From UBA11400 sp964473555 (GTDB lineage Bacteria; Bacteroidota; Rhodothermia; Balneolales; HLUCCA01): 64,000 nt of DNA. The position numbers and the translations under genes were made by a program. Position 1 is the stretch's first letter. Every line of letters begins with the position of its first letter. The DNA lies in contig CAYYPL010000003.1 in NCBI GenBank assembly GCA_964473555.1, positions 1-64,000 of the forward strand. Reading direction: 5' to 3'. Below are positions 34,221 through 42,897 of the stretch, in pieces. The notes under the pieces were generated by a model. That model was not told where the DNA came from. It made no database searches and was given only the letters and a program-made list of their open reading frames with translations.

Positions 34221-34508
34221 TTACTCTTCGGAGAGTTCGTCATCAAACACCTCGTCATCGCCGTCTTTTCTTGGATTGGCCTCGTTCACAACAATGGCTC
34301 GTTCCAGAAAAACGGTATTATTGAGTGCTTCTATGGCTGCATTGGCTGCGTCATTAGAATCCATTTCCACAAAACCGAAGCCTTTGGAGCGACGAGTGCG
34401 TTTATCACGTACAATAAAAGCACGTGAAACAGGTCCGAAATGCTCAAAGAGGTCGATTAAGTCTTGTTTCTTTGCTTTCCAGGCTAGGTTACCTATGTAG
34501 ATATTCAT
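34221..34508 (-). CDS. Small RRM-type RNA-binding protein
   Basis: 95 residues with a single RNA recognition motif. RNP2 is NIYIGNLAW at the N-terminus and RNP1 is SKGFGFVEM. An acidic tail (DGDDEVFDDELSEE) follows. Such glycine-poor bacterial RRM proteins are common in Bacteroidota and Cyanobacteria, where some are cold-induced or affect mRNA stability. The target is unknown. A strong hairpin separates it from enolase upstream. Confidence 0.9.
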   Translation of the reverse strand: MNIYIGNLAWKAKKQDLIDLFEHFGPVSRAFIVRDKRTRRSKGFGFVEMDSNDAANAAIEALNNTVFLERAIVVNEANPRKDGDDEVFDDELSEE

Positions 34509-34540
34509 GAGAACGTGAGAATCTGTTTAACTGAATGATA

Positions 34541-34566
34541 ACGGCGGGATTAGACCATCCCGCCGT
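34541..34566 (-). terminator. Hairpin between enolase and the RRM gene
   Basis: ACGGCGGGAT (34541-34550) pairs perfectly with ATCCCGCCGT (34557-34566) around a 6-nt loop. On the minus strand it lies just after the eno stop, but no T-run follows. It may protect the eno 3' end or act as a weak terminator. Confidence 0.55.
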
Positions 34567-34592
34567 ACTAAAGGGATCGGAACCGGTAAAAA

Positions 34593-35876
34593 TTACAAAT
34601 CGAATTGTTCACGTCCAAAAAACATGGCCATGTCACCGAGTTGTTCTTCAATGCGAAGGAGTTGGTTGTATTTAGCAATACGATCGGTCCTGCTCATTGA
34701 CCCTGTTTTGATCTGACCGGCATTAGTGGCCACTGACAGGTCTGCTATTGTGGTGTCTTCTGTTTCACCGGAACGGTGAGAAATCACAGCGGTATATCCA
34801 GCTTTATGGGCCATTTCGATAGCGTCGAGAGTTTCAGTGAGCGTACCGATCTGATTTACCTTAATGAGAATTGAGTTCGCAACGCCTTCATTGATACCAC
34901 GGGCTAGTCGTTCTGTATTCGTCACAAAAAGGTCATCACCAACCAGCTGGATACGATCTCCAATGGCATCAGTGAGTTTCAGCCAGCCATCCCAGTCATT
35001 TTCATACATTCCGTCTTCAATGGAAACAATAGGATATCTAGAAACCCAGTCTGCCCAGAATTCGACCATCGCGTCGGCATCCCTTTTGGATCCATCGCTC
35101 CATCTGAATTCATATAATCCTGTTTTTGCGTTGTAGAATTCTGAACTTGCTGGGTCCAAAGCCAGAACTACATCATCGCCTGGTTTGTAACCCGCTTTTT
35201 CAACAGCTTTCAGAATGACTTCAATCGCCTCCTCATTGGATTTCAAGTTGGGTGCGAATCCCCCTTCGTCGCCCACTGCGGTATTGTAGCCTTTATCTTT
35301 GAGTACTTTTTTGAGATGGTGAAATACTTCACTCCCGATTCTCAGCGCGTCTGAGAACGACTCGGCCCCTACGGGCATAATCATGAATTCCTGAAGGTCT
35401 ACATTATTATCGGCATGTGACCCACCGTTAATGATATTCATCATTGGTAATGGAAGAACCTTTGCATTGACCCCTCCCAGATAACGCCATAGTGGCATAT
35501 TCAGGCTTTGTGCGGCCGCATCTGCCACAGCCATGGAAACCCCGAGAATGGCGTTGGCTCCAAGTCGGGATTTGTTTGGGGTTCCGTCCAGAGAAATCAT
35601 GTAATGGTCTATTTCTACCTGATTGAACACATCATATCCTACCAGTTCTCCTGCGATCTCATCATTCACATGTTCAACCGCCTTGGAGACGCCCTTACCC
35701 ATGTAGGAGCTGTCTTCATCGCGAAGTTCAACCGCTTCAAATTCTCCGGTTGATGCACCCGATGGAACCGCAGCCCGACCCACTAGTCCGGAATCCGTGA
35801 CGACATCCACTTCGACCGTTGGATTTCCACGTGAGTCAAATATTTGTCTTGCAATAATATCTTCGATAATAGCCAT
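34593..35876 (-). CDS. eno: Enolase
   Basis: 427 residues. Converts 2-phosphoglycerate to phosphoenolpyruvate. Characteristic parts are RQIFDSRGNPTVEVDV, VPSGASTGEFEAVELRD, GGSHADNNVDLQEFMIMP, GDEGGFAPNL, the signature ILIKVNQIGTLTETLDAI, and SHRSGETEDTTIADLSVA. It is complete. It is divergent from the LytTR regulator across a 191-bp gap that contains an ACTGT...ACAGT repeat near 36032-36050. Confidence 0.98.
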   Translation of the reverse strand: MAIIEDIIARQIFDSRGNPTVEVDVVTDSGLVGRAAVPSGASTGEFEAVELRDEDSSYMGKGVSKAVEHVNDEIAGELVGYDVFNQVEIDHYMISLDGTPNKSRLGANAILGVSMAVADAAAQSLNMPLWRYLGGVNAKVLPLPMMNIINGGSHADNNVDLQEFMIMPVGAESFSDALRIGSEVFHHLKKVLKDKGYNTAVGDEGGFAPNLKSNEEAIEVILKAVEKAGYKPGDDVVLALDPASSEFYNAKTGLYEFRWSDGSKRDADAMVEFWADWVSRYPIVSIEDGMYENDWDGWLKLTDAIGDRIQLVGDDLFVTNTERLARGINEGVANSILIKVNQIGTLTETLDAIEMAHKAGYTAVISHRSGETEDTTIADLSVATNAGQIKTGSMSRTDRIAKYNQLLRIEEQLGDMAMFFGREQFDL

Positions 35877-36067
35877 AATAAATCCCTATTTAATTGTATG
35901 GTAGTGTTGGGGTAAGGTACGTGAAAATGACATCATTCAGAAATCTGCGGCTTATTTTTTGGCTGACAGATAGCGTCAAAATCACATCAACCCATCAAGC
36001 TAAACTTTGAAAAATGATGTTAAGCAAGTATACTGTGTTATTAAAAACAGTGTCTATGTTTAGTTAA

Positions 36068-36883
36068 GTGTGCGTATCAATGAAACTTCGGGCTCTACTT
36101 GTTGACGACGAGAGACATAACCGTGAATTACTGAGGCGGTTGATAGAGAAGGTGTGCACGCATATTGAGGTGATGGCCGATGTAGGTTCTGTTCAGGAAG
36201 CCGTTCAAGTGATCCGAGACCAACACACGGATCTTGTATTTCTGGATGTGGAGATGCCGGGGATGAATGGGTTCAACTTGTTCGAATACTTTGACCAGGT
36301 GATGTTCCAGGTAGTTTTTGTCACGGCCCACGAAGATTATGCGTTGGGTGCCATCAAAAAAAATGCTCTGGACTACCTGTTGAAACCGGTTGAAATCGCA
36401 GATCTGGTTCGTGTTGAAAAGAAGATTCTTGCACAAAGGCACGAATACCATAACGGATTCATTGGAAACGATGGATACAAAAATAACTTCGATGAGCTCA
36501 AAGCATTCATCAAATTGTCTAAAAATGAAGACGACAAGAAGCTGTTTGTACCCACATTGGGAGGATTCAGGCTTATCCCCATTCGTAAGATCCAGTTTGT
36601 TGAGGCCAAAGGATCATATTCACACATAAAATTAACCGATTCAACGGATATTCTGGTAACTAAAACAATCGGGGAAATCGAATCTGAATTATTTGGTCAC
36701 GATTTCTACCGTTGTCACAAAAGTTATTTGATAAACTTGCATGTGGTTGATGGTTACCAACAAGCGGAAGGCGGTACCTGCACGACCATAAATGGACAAC
36801 TTATTCCTGTGGCTCGCAGAAAATATCAGGGATTTGTAGAGTCTTTATTGGAAGTGGTAGGTACCCTGAAGCACACATTTTAA
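36068..36883 (+). CDS. LytTR-family response regulator
   Basis: 271 residues (267 if the ATG at 36080, MKLRALLVDDE, is used, which is likely). The receiver domain has the acidic pocket VDDE, phospho-acceptor Asp60 in VFLDVEMPG, and Lys106 in DYLLKPV. The C-terminal LytTR DNA-binding domain (about 155-265) has IQFVEAKGSYSHIKLTDSTDILVTKTIGEIE and FYRCHKSYLINL. LytTR proteins bind direct repeats about 21 bp apart, and a candidate lies at 40000-40033. It is followed after 10 bp by its partner kinase. Confidence 0.94.
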   Translation: MCVSMKLRALLVDDERHNRELLRRLIEKVCTHIEVMADVGSVQEAVQVIRDQHTDLVFLDVEMPGMNGFNLFEYFDQVMFQVVFVTAHEDYALGAIKKNALDYLLKPVEIADLVRVEKKILAQRHEYHNGFIGNDGYKNNFDELKAFIKLSKNEDDKKLFVPTLGGFRLIPIRKIQFVEAKGSYSHIKLTDSTDILVTKTIGEIESELFGHDFYRCHKSYLINLHVVDGYQQAEGGTCTTINGQLIPVARRKYQGFVESLLEVVGTLKHTF

Positions 36884-36893
36884 TTCATTTCAA

Positions 36894-39800
36894 ATGAGGT
36901 ACGTGGATAGTCCTGTTCGGACAGTGCTGTTGGTCGCGTTGTGTCTGATCGTTAAAGGTACGTTACATCCTGTATTTGCTCAGGAATCCTACTTTCATCT
37001 CAGCGTTGAAGATGGATTATCGTCAGTTGTTGTACATGATTTACTTATCGATTCCCACGGGTTTTTGTGGATCGCTACCGAAGCTGGAGTCAATAGATAT
37101 GATGGCAAAAACCTTCGAAAGTATACCACTAACGAGGGATTAGGGGGTAATGAAGTCCTCAAAATGGCGAAGGATTCTCAGAATCGCATCTGGTTTTTGT
37201 CCTTCAACGGGAATGTTTCATTTTATAAAGACAATCAGTTCTATAACGCAAGTAACACGCCCTGGCTCAGCACTCTTAGGCAACATTCGGCGATGACAGC
37301 CTTTTATGAGGAGCCGGGCGGGGATATATGGATCGCCAGTGAGGCAGGTCATGTGTATCAGATTGCAGATACCATGGTAACGCAGCATCTTAAATTTAAG
37401 TCCCCCACTGGGAATATCAGGCAAATCTGGAAAAAAGGAGAGGATTTCTACTTCGGGCTTTACCGGGGTATTTACACCTGGAGACCTGGACAGGATAACT
37501 GGACAAACATCTCACCAACTCAATTCTTAAGTCTGAAATCGTTTGAAAAAACCAATGGAACCCGCCTTATCCCCACATCTGAAGGTTTGGCAACTGCCGA
37601 ATCTCTTCCAGAAATTGACTATACCAATCAGGAACTGGGCATTACAACACCTCCACTCGTTGCCAGTATCAGTCCATCCGGGTCCTATCTCATTGTAGGT
37701 ACACTCATGGATGGCATTCGGTTTTATTCTATTTCGGAGCAGAATGATCCGGTACTGGAATTACATTGGTTGAAAAATGCGACCATCAGCGCTCAAATTT
37801 TCGACAATGAAGGATCGATTTGGATTGCAACCCTAGATCAAGGGGTGTACAGAATCGATAGGGGGTTTAGTGAATTCCGCTACATCGATGAATCGAATGG
37901 TTTGAACAATCCGGTTATCAGGTCCAGCATCATCACATCTGATGGTACAATTTGGTTCGGTGGCAAGGATGGGTCTCTGTACAGATTTTCACAAGAGGGT
38001 GAGTTGCTATTCAGGGGTAAAATTGGTCGAAGAAGTGGTCTGAATGGATCGATTGAAGAATTATTTGAACCTATACAGGGAACGCTTCTTATTGGGTCTG
38101 GTAGTGGTATTTATAAAATTGACTTAACCGAGACGGACCAGTTCAAAAAAAGGCAAGATCGCGAGTTCTTTTGGGATCTTGAATCTAAAAATCTGGTTAA
38201 TGCTGCATATTCAGTCAAAACGATTGATAGTGATGGAAAAACTATTTTTTGGGGAACCAGCAATGAACTGCTTCAATGGATCGAACCAGACTCTGCCCGA
38301 GTGATTATGACTCATCGCATTACTGATCTTGAATTTGACAGAACGGGCACATTATGGGTAGGTACAGTAAATGGAATTTATACCTACTCTGATGATATCG
38401 TCACCCCATTTGATCATGAACTATTAGAGCACACTCGTATTGTCGATATCCAAAAAGTATATGGTTCCTGGCTGGCAATCAGCACCTACGGTTCCGGATT
38501 GATCTTCATATGCACGGATACTGGAACAGTCATGCAAATCGACTCGAAAAGTGGCCTTATCAGTGACCTGGTGAAGTCTACTTTTTTTGACCCTTCCGGG
38601 AACCTGTGGATTGGAACCGTTGATGGGATCAACCGATTTCATATTGATACAACAAAGACCTTAACGAATCAATTACCACCTACTGAAATCATTTCCTACA
38701 CACTAAATGATGGGTTAAACATAGATCAAATAGGTAAAATTGATCTTATTGGTAATCGTGTATGGGTTTCCGGAAATCGAGGCATTACAACATTTCGTTC
38801 CGATTTTCTTGGATTTGAACCTCAAAAAATACCACTGGTGCTTGAAGACATTCAGATAAACGGGAAATCAGGTATTTCAAGAGATAGCGTGTATGAACTT
38901 GGGTATCGACAAAACCAGGTTGATATTTCGTTCACAGGAATATTTCTGCGGGATGGAGAAAGAGTACGATACAAATACCGAATCGTGGAATTTGACCAGA
39001 AATGGATCCCAAACGAAACAGGTGAATTAAGCTTCAGATATCTGGATGCGGGCATATATACGATTCAAATTATTGCGTATTCGAATGATGGACGGCTTGA
39101 ATCTGATCCATTGGAAATCAGACTTTCCGTAATCCCACCTTTTTGGAAGCAATCCTGGTTTTTGATCATGGTTTTATCTGGAATCAGTATCATAGCCTAT
39201 TTTTACTTAAGATGGCGCATCAGAAAGGCTCTAGACGAACAGAAAGCCAGGCAGGAAGTTTCGTTAAGAGTGGTCGAGTTGGAACATCAGGCAATCATGG
39301 CCATGATGAAGCCTCATACTATTTTCAATCAAATATCAGCACTTCGACTTCATTTGTTCAATGGCGATTCAAAGAAAGCCAACGAGCACTTTGTCACGTT
39401 TACTAAACTATTACGAATGCAATTGGATGCTTCATTCAGAAAAGTGAACAGCCTCCAGGAAGAAATGGACAGGATTAGACTTCAGTTGGAGCTGGACGCT
39501 CAGAAACTGGATCATGGCATTCAGTTTGAATTTATCAGTGAGGGCGATATAGATCCGAAAACGTGTATCATTCCATCTCTTCTTCTACAACCATTCATTG
39601 AGAACACGGTCATTCACGGCCTGGTTAACAAGCGTGATCACGGGTTGATCGTCATTTGGGCACTGGAGCGAGAGGGTCAACTGGTCATAACGATAGACGA
39701 CAACGGAACAGGTCTCCCTTTTAAACACAGATATGAGGTCAATGACAAGACACCGGCACATTTAATTCATGAGAACATTCCTTCAAAAAGATGGGACTCA

Positions 39801-39989
39801 TTTTCTGAAAACAGCCCCTCTATTGGATTACAGTTATTTATAGACAGAATCAGATTAATTGCTGGTGGTACCAGGCTTCCCTGGAGTGTATCCTTTCAAA
39901 ATAAAATTGCTCACACTGGACTGATCACGGGAGTACGTGTCGAACTTCTCCTTCCAATCTTAACGGCAAATGAAACAGTTAGCCTTTGA
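36894..39989 (+). CDS. Two-component propeller sensor histidine kinase (LytS-type kinase core)
   Basis: 1031 residues. A signal peptide, then a periplasmic region of repeated beta-propeller motifs (for example FLWIATEAGVNRYDGKN, IWIATLDQGVYRID, TLWVGTVNGIYTYSD, NLWIGTVDGINRF), then a Y_Y_Y domain (about 660-745). A membrane helix (SWFLIMVLSGISIIAYFYL, about 755) leads to a HisKA_LytS-type region with phospho-acceptor His808 in MMKPHTIFNQ; the usual sequence is NPHFIFN. A HATPase follows with N-box ENTVIHG and G1 DDNGTGLP. It pairs with the adjacent LytTR regulator. The ligand is unknown, although similar propeller sensors detect glycans. Confidence 0.94.
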   Translation: MRYVDSPVRTVLLVALCLIVKGTLHPVFAQESYFHLSVEDGLSSVVVHDLLIDSHGFLWIATEAGVNRYDGKNLRKYTTNEGLGGNEVLKMAKDSQNRIWFLSFNGNVSFYKDNQFYNASNTPWLSTLRQHSAMTAFYEEPGGDIWIASEAGHVYQIADTMVTQHLKFKSPTGNIRQIWKKGEDFYFGLYRGIYTWRPGQDNWTNISPTQFLSLKSFEKTNGTRLIPTSEGLATAESLPEIDYTNQELGITTPPLVASISPSGSYLIVGTLMDGIRFYSISEQNDPVLELHWLKNATISAQIFDNEGSIWIATLDQGVYRIDRGFSEFRYIDESNGLNNPVIRSSIITSDGTIWFGGKDGSLYRFSQEGELLFRGKIGRRSGLNGSIEELFEPIQGTLLIGSGSGIYKIDLTETDQFKKRQDREFFWDLESKNLVNAAYSVKTIDSDGKTIFWGTSNELLQWIEPDSARVIMTHRITDLEFDRTGTLWVGTVNGIYTYSDDIVTPFDHELLEHTRIVDIQKVYGSWLAISTYGSGLIFICTDTGTVMQIDSKSGLISDLVKSTFFDPSGNLWIGTVDGINRFHIDTTKTLTNQLPPTEIISYTLNDGLNIDQIGKIDLIGNRVWVSGNRGITTFRSDFLGFEPQKIPLVLEDIQINGKSGISRDSVYELGYRQNQVDISFTGIFLRDGERVRYKYRIVEFDQKWIPNETGELSFRYLDAGIYTIQIIAYSNDGRLESDPLEIRLSVIPPFWKQSWFLIMVLSGISIIAYFYLRWRIRKALDEQKARQEVSLRVVELEHQAIMAMMKPHTIFNQISALRLHLFNGDSKKANEHFVTFTKLLRMQLDASFRKVNSLQEEMDRIRLQLELDAQKLDHGIQFEFISEGDIDPKTCIIPSLLLQPFIENTVIHGLVNKRDHGLIVIWALEREGQLVITIDDNGTGLPFKHRYEVNDKTPAHLIHENIPSKRWDSFSENSPSIGLQLFIDRIRLIAGGTRLPWSVSFQNKIAHTGLITGVRVELLLPILTANETVSL

Positions 39990-39999
39990 TGGTCGATAT

Positions 40000-40033
40000 G
40001 TTACCGTTCATTGGCTCAGCGTTACCATTCATT
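40000..40033 (+). promoter_or_regulatory. 13-bp direct repeat with 21-bp period, candidate LytTR binding site
   Basis: GTTACCGTTCATT (40000-40012) and GTTACCATTCATT (40021-40033) differ at one base. The 9-mers ACCGTTCAT and ACCATTCAT, 12 bp apart, fit the published LytTR consensus [TA][AC][CA]GTTN[AG][TG] at 9/9 and 8/9. The site is 10 bp past the kinase stop, upstream of no protein gene on the plus strand. Confidence 0.45.
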
Positions 40034-40121
40034 TAATAGTGTCTGATCGAGTTAGATTGGTAATTATACTGTGTCCAACTCAAACTAACATTGACACACT
40101 TCAAGAGAGCGTTAATTGACG

Positions 40122-40180
40122 AAACCATCGGTTGGTTGTGGATTGCACGAATGGTCCATGACAGTACCGATGGTTTTTTT
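40122..40180 (+). terminator. Terminator hairpin downstream of the kinase gene
   Basis: AAACCATCGGT (40122-40132) pairs perfectly with ACCGATGGTTT (40166-40176) and is followed by further T to 40180. The 33-nt loop is unusually large. It ends kinase transcripts, or a small RNA starting after the direct repeat. Confidence 0.7.
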
Positions 40181-40181
40181 A

Positions 40182-41027
40182 TCACCACATCTTGCCAAAT
40201 ACCAAGGTGATGAAGGGTGAGCCAAAAAACTTTTGTTTCTGTGTACCCTGCGCCGCGACTAACGTTTCAGGAGCAGTATCGGTACTTTCAAAGTATCCCA
40301 ACACACGATAAGGATCCATTACCTGAATGCCCGGTCTGAAGTATTGAAATGTAAACCCGATTTTGATGCTTGTGAGTGAATTAAAATTGCTCCCGAAGTC
40401 CACCCCGAGGCCCAGTTGTCCGGCTGCACCAAGTTTCCATTCGCCTTGTCCCCAACCTTGGAAGATGTCGTTCGATATCTGACCTGTATTCGCTTCCAGC
40501 AAACCGAACTGAAGTACCGATAAGTCGCCAGACTCAAATGCGTTCACATCCTGCTCAAGGATATAGTAAACCTCCCTGAGTTGATAGTAGGGATACACGT
40601 AAGCGGCGGTTGGGCCACCCATAGCCGACACATAGAAACGGAAGTTGTCGGATACGGCCTCAGAAAACAGTCTTTGCTTGAATCCAAGCATTAAGGGGAA
40701 GGAAATAATTCGGTTTCTTTTATTTGGAATGATTTGTTGGCCAAAAAACTGATAATTCTGTTCTGTAATGTCCCTAAGAGCCGTTATTTGGAAATCAACC
40801 AGCAATTCGTTCAGCGGTGATATGACCCTTCGATATTCTGTTCCGGCACCAAATCCGAAATTATTTAGTGTAATCCCAAAACTGATCGCATTTTTAAGAT
40901 TCTCATCCAGCGGTGATTTCACCCTTACTTCATTTTCAATCTTCGGTTCGGATCCAAACTGAGCATTAAGTGGAAGAGCACCCAGGATCATCAACGAAAA
41001 TAAGCACATGTACTTCAGATATTTCAT
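40182..41027 (-). CDS. Outer-membrane beta-barrel protein of unknown function
   Basis: 281 residues from the ATG at 41027, which begins a normal signal peptide (MKYLKYMCLFSLMILGALPLNAQ). An in-frame ATG at 41090 adds 21 residues, but an exact -7 promoter element lies immediately before it, so the downstream start is preferred. The mature protein has alternating strands such as AISFGITLNNFGFGAGTEYRRVI, SFPLMLGFKQRLF and SIKIGFTFQYFRPGI, and ends VFGKMW, consistent with an outer-membrane barrel. I do not recognise a specific family. Next to the LytTR system it is a possible regulatory target. Confidence 0.75.
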   Translation of the reverse strand: MKYLKYMCLFSLMILGALPLNAQFGSEPKIENEVRVKSPLDENLKNAISFGITLNNFGFGAGTEYRRVISPLNELLVDFQITALRDITEQNYQFFGQQIIPNKRNRIISFPLMLGFKQRLFSEAVSDNFRFYVSAMGGPTAAYVYPYYQLREVYYILEQDVNAFESGDLSVLQFGLLEANTGQISNDIFQGWGQGEWKLGAAGQLGLGVDFGSNFNSLTSIKIGFTFQYFRPGIQVMDPYRVLGYFESTDTAPETLVAAQGTQKQKFFGSPFITLVFGKMW

Positions 41028-41092
41028 AGGAGTAACGAATTTGAGAATGGACTTTACTGGCTTAATGAACTGTAACTTCTTGTTCAGCATTC

Positions 41093-41100
41093 CAAATATA
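41093..41100 (-). promoter_or_regulatory. Bacteroidota-type -7 element for the beta-barrel gene
   Basis: On the minus strand TATATTTG matches TAnnTTTG exactly and lies 2 bp before the upstream ATG at 41090. No TTG is seen at 17-23 bp. Transcription from it would give a leader of about 60 nt to the ATG at 41027. Confidence 0.4.
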
Positions 41101-41204
41101 GACAGACTTAAGCCTAATACTATGCGTTTTAGGAAACAATTGGTAAATACGTATATTCCTGTGCGTAATTAACGTTATGATAACGGATAACTCACAAAAA
41201 TTAT

Positions 41205-41594
41205 ATGAGCGTAGTAAGAAAATTTGTGATCTACGGCCCTGTTGATACCATCAAGAGACTCAATCAGACCGTAATCGACGGAACCTCTCCTACTCATCAC
41301 TTTGCATCAGACCGAATTTCTGGTAATGGTCACTATGTGGATGTGTGTATTTATGAAGAACATCAAAAACTGATGAACGCCAGTACATCTGTGACCCTGA
41401 TTATGGAATTCACTGGAAAATCAGCAGTGGTAGAGGCGATCTCAACGGGCGGCAGAATGGGATTCAGAGGCAGTATACCGAGTGGTGATCAATCGATCTT
41501 TGAATCAGTAACCGATTTTGTTATTGATTTTTCCAAACGATTTGGTCTTACCATGCAGGAAATTACTGCAAAAACCGTTGAGGTAGTACCGTAA
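41205..41594 (+). CDS. Conserved-looking hypothetical protein
   Basis: 129 residues, no signal peptide and no membrane helix. The sequence alternates beta-strand and helix: VRKFVIYGPVDTIKRLNQTVIDG, HYVDVCIYEEHQKLMNASTSVTLIMEFTGKSAVVEAISTGG, and FESVTDFVIDFSKRFGL. The layout loosely recalls small DUF6054-like alpha/beta proteins, but I would not assign it. It is a real gene by its codon structure, its 10-bp spacing to prmC and its solid reading frame. Function unknown. Confidence 0.7.
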   Translation: MSVVRKFVIYGPVDTIKRLNQTVIDGTSPTHHFASDRISGNGHYVDVCIYEEHQKLMNASTSVTLIMEFTGKSAVVEAISTGGRMGFRGSIPSGDQSIFESVTDFVIDFSKRFGLTMQEITAKTVEVVP

Positions 41595-41604
41595 ACCTTG
41601 AGCC

Positions 41605-42462
41605 ATGAGTACATCCACGGATTGGACTGTCTTAAGGATGATGGAATGGGCTACAGAGTACTTCCACCAGAAAGAGGTTCCATCGCCCCGTTTAAGTATC
41701 GAGTGGCTTTTGTCTCATCTACTTGGTATCAAGCGACTTGAACTTTATCTGCAGTATGATCGTCCATTAAGTAGTGTTGAGCTCGAAGAGCTACGCAGTC
41801 TGGTTAAGCGAAGATCCAGGCACGAGCCGCTTCAGTATATCACGGGATCTACTTCATTTTTTAATGCTGAAATACAAGTCAATTCTTCGGTACTGATTCC
41901 AAGACCAGAAACTGAAGAACTGGTCGAGTTGATTATAAATAATCATCCTAACGATGCATTGCGAGTTTTGGATATCGGAACTGGTACGGGTTGTATCCCA
42001 ATTGCCTGTAAAATGGAGCGCCCGAACTGGAGTGTTACCGCTGTGGATATTTCAAACGAAGCTCTGCAGGTTGCCCGGTCAAATGCTTCCAGGAATAACG
42101 TGGATATTACCTTTCAGCACGGAGACCTTAGAGACCCAAACCTACTCAAAGGAGAGCACTTCCACATCATCGTATCCAATCCACCCTATATTCATCCCGA
42201 TGAAGCAACACGCATGGATTCACAGGTAAAAGACTTTGAGCCGGCTTTGGCACTTTTCTGCGATAACAGATCTGTGATTTATGAGTCGATTCTTCGTTTG
42301 TCCAGACAATTACTGGTGCCCGGTGGACACCTATATGCAGAGCTCCACCACGAACACCTCATTGAGCAGGAAGAAGTTCTGAATTCGGGTGTTTGGGACT
42401 ACAAGATTCTGAACGATCTGGGCAAGTCAAGACGGTTCCTGCAGGCAAGATTAACAGAATAA
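41605..42462 (+). CDS. prmC: Peptide chain release factor N5-glutamine methyltransferase
   Basis: 285 residues. Methylates the GGQ glutamine of RF1/RF2. The N-terminal helical domain has SIEWLLSHLLGIKRLELYLQYDRPL. The catalytic domain has YITGSTSFFNAEIQVNSSVLIPRPETEELVELI, SAM motif VLDIGTGTGCIPIACK and the hallmark VSNPPYI. The FEPALALF motif is intact. It lies immediately upstream of the probable oriC. Confidence 0.96.
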   Translation: MSTSTDWTVLRMMEWATEYFHQKEVPSPRLSIEWLLSHLLGIKRLELYLQYDRPLSSVELEELRSLVKRRSRHEPLQYITGSTSFFNAEIQVNSSVLIPRPETEELVELIINNHPNDALRVLDIGTGTGCIPIACKMERPNWSVTAVDISNEALQVARSNASRNNVDITFQHGDLRDPNLLKGEHFHIIVSNPPYIHPDEATRMDSQVKDFEPALALFCDNRSVIYESILRLSRQLLVPGGHLYAELHHEHLIEQEEVLNSGVWDYKILNDLGKSRRFLQARLTE

Positions 42463-42897
42463 TCGGTATACTTGGCTATATCAAGTGATAACATACCAGA
42501 ACATATAGGCTACATTATCTTATATGTGGACAACTTGTTGAAAACTTTTCGCTGTTCGTTTTTCAGTTTGTTTGATTTGTAAAAATCAATGTTAACACAA
42601 GATTAAGCACTGTCAAGTGTCAATTTACAAATATGTTACTAAAGTATTATCTAATTGGCTACCAATAAATTACGATGTGGATAAAAATGTGGATAAACTA
42701 CCTTGCATCCCATTTTTAGTAGTTGACTCGACAAGAAAAAATACTCATCTTCAAGTCGTGATACAGAAAAATAAACTTGACTCAATTGTGGATAACGCGA
42801 AAATAAGTTCAATGAGCTCAGAGTGATTGTGTAATGATTTTGTGTCTTTTTTTCATTTTAATTCGTACATGGTGTTGAAAGTAGGAGGTAAATTACT
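42463..42897. other. Probable chromosomal replication origin (oriC)
   Basis: 435-bp AT-rich gap between prmC and dnaA. It has three perfect DnaA boxes TGTGGATAA at 42676-42684, 42688-42696 and 42787-42795, plus TGTGGACAA at 42525-42533 with one mismatch. Boxes two and three are in the same orientation and only 3 bp separate the first pair. A small in-frame ORF here runs through the boxes and is not a credible gene. Strand asymmetry (GC skew) was not computed. Confidence 0.75.

Noticed and set aside
42617..42826. 69-codon open frame upstream of dnaA
   Set aside because: It runs through two DnaA boxes in an AT-rich origin region, has low-complexity codon content and no ribosome binding site.
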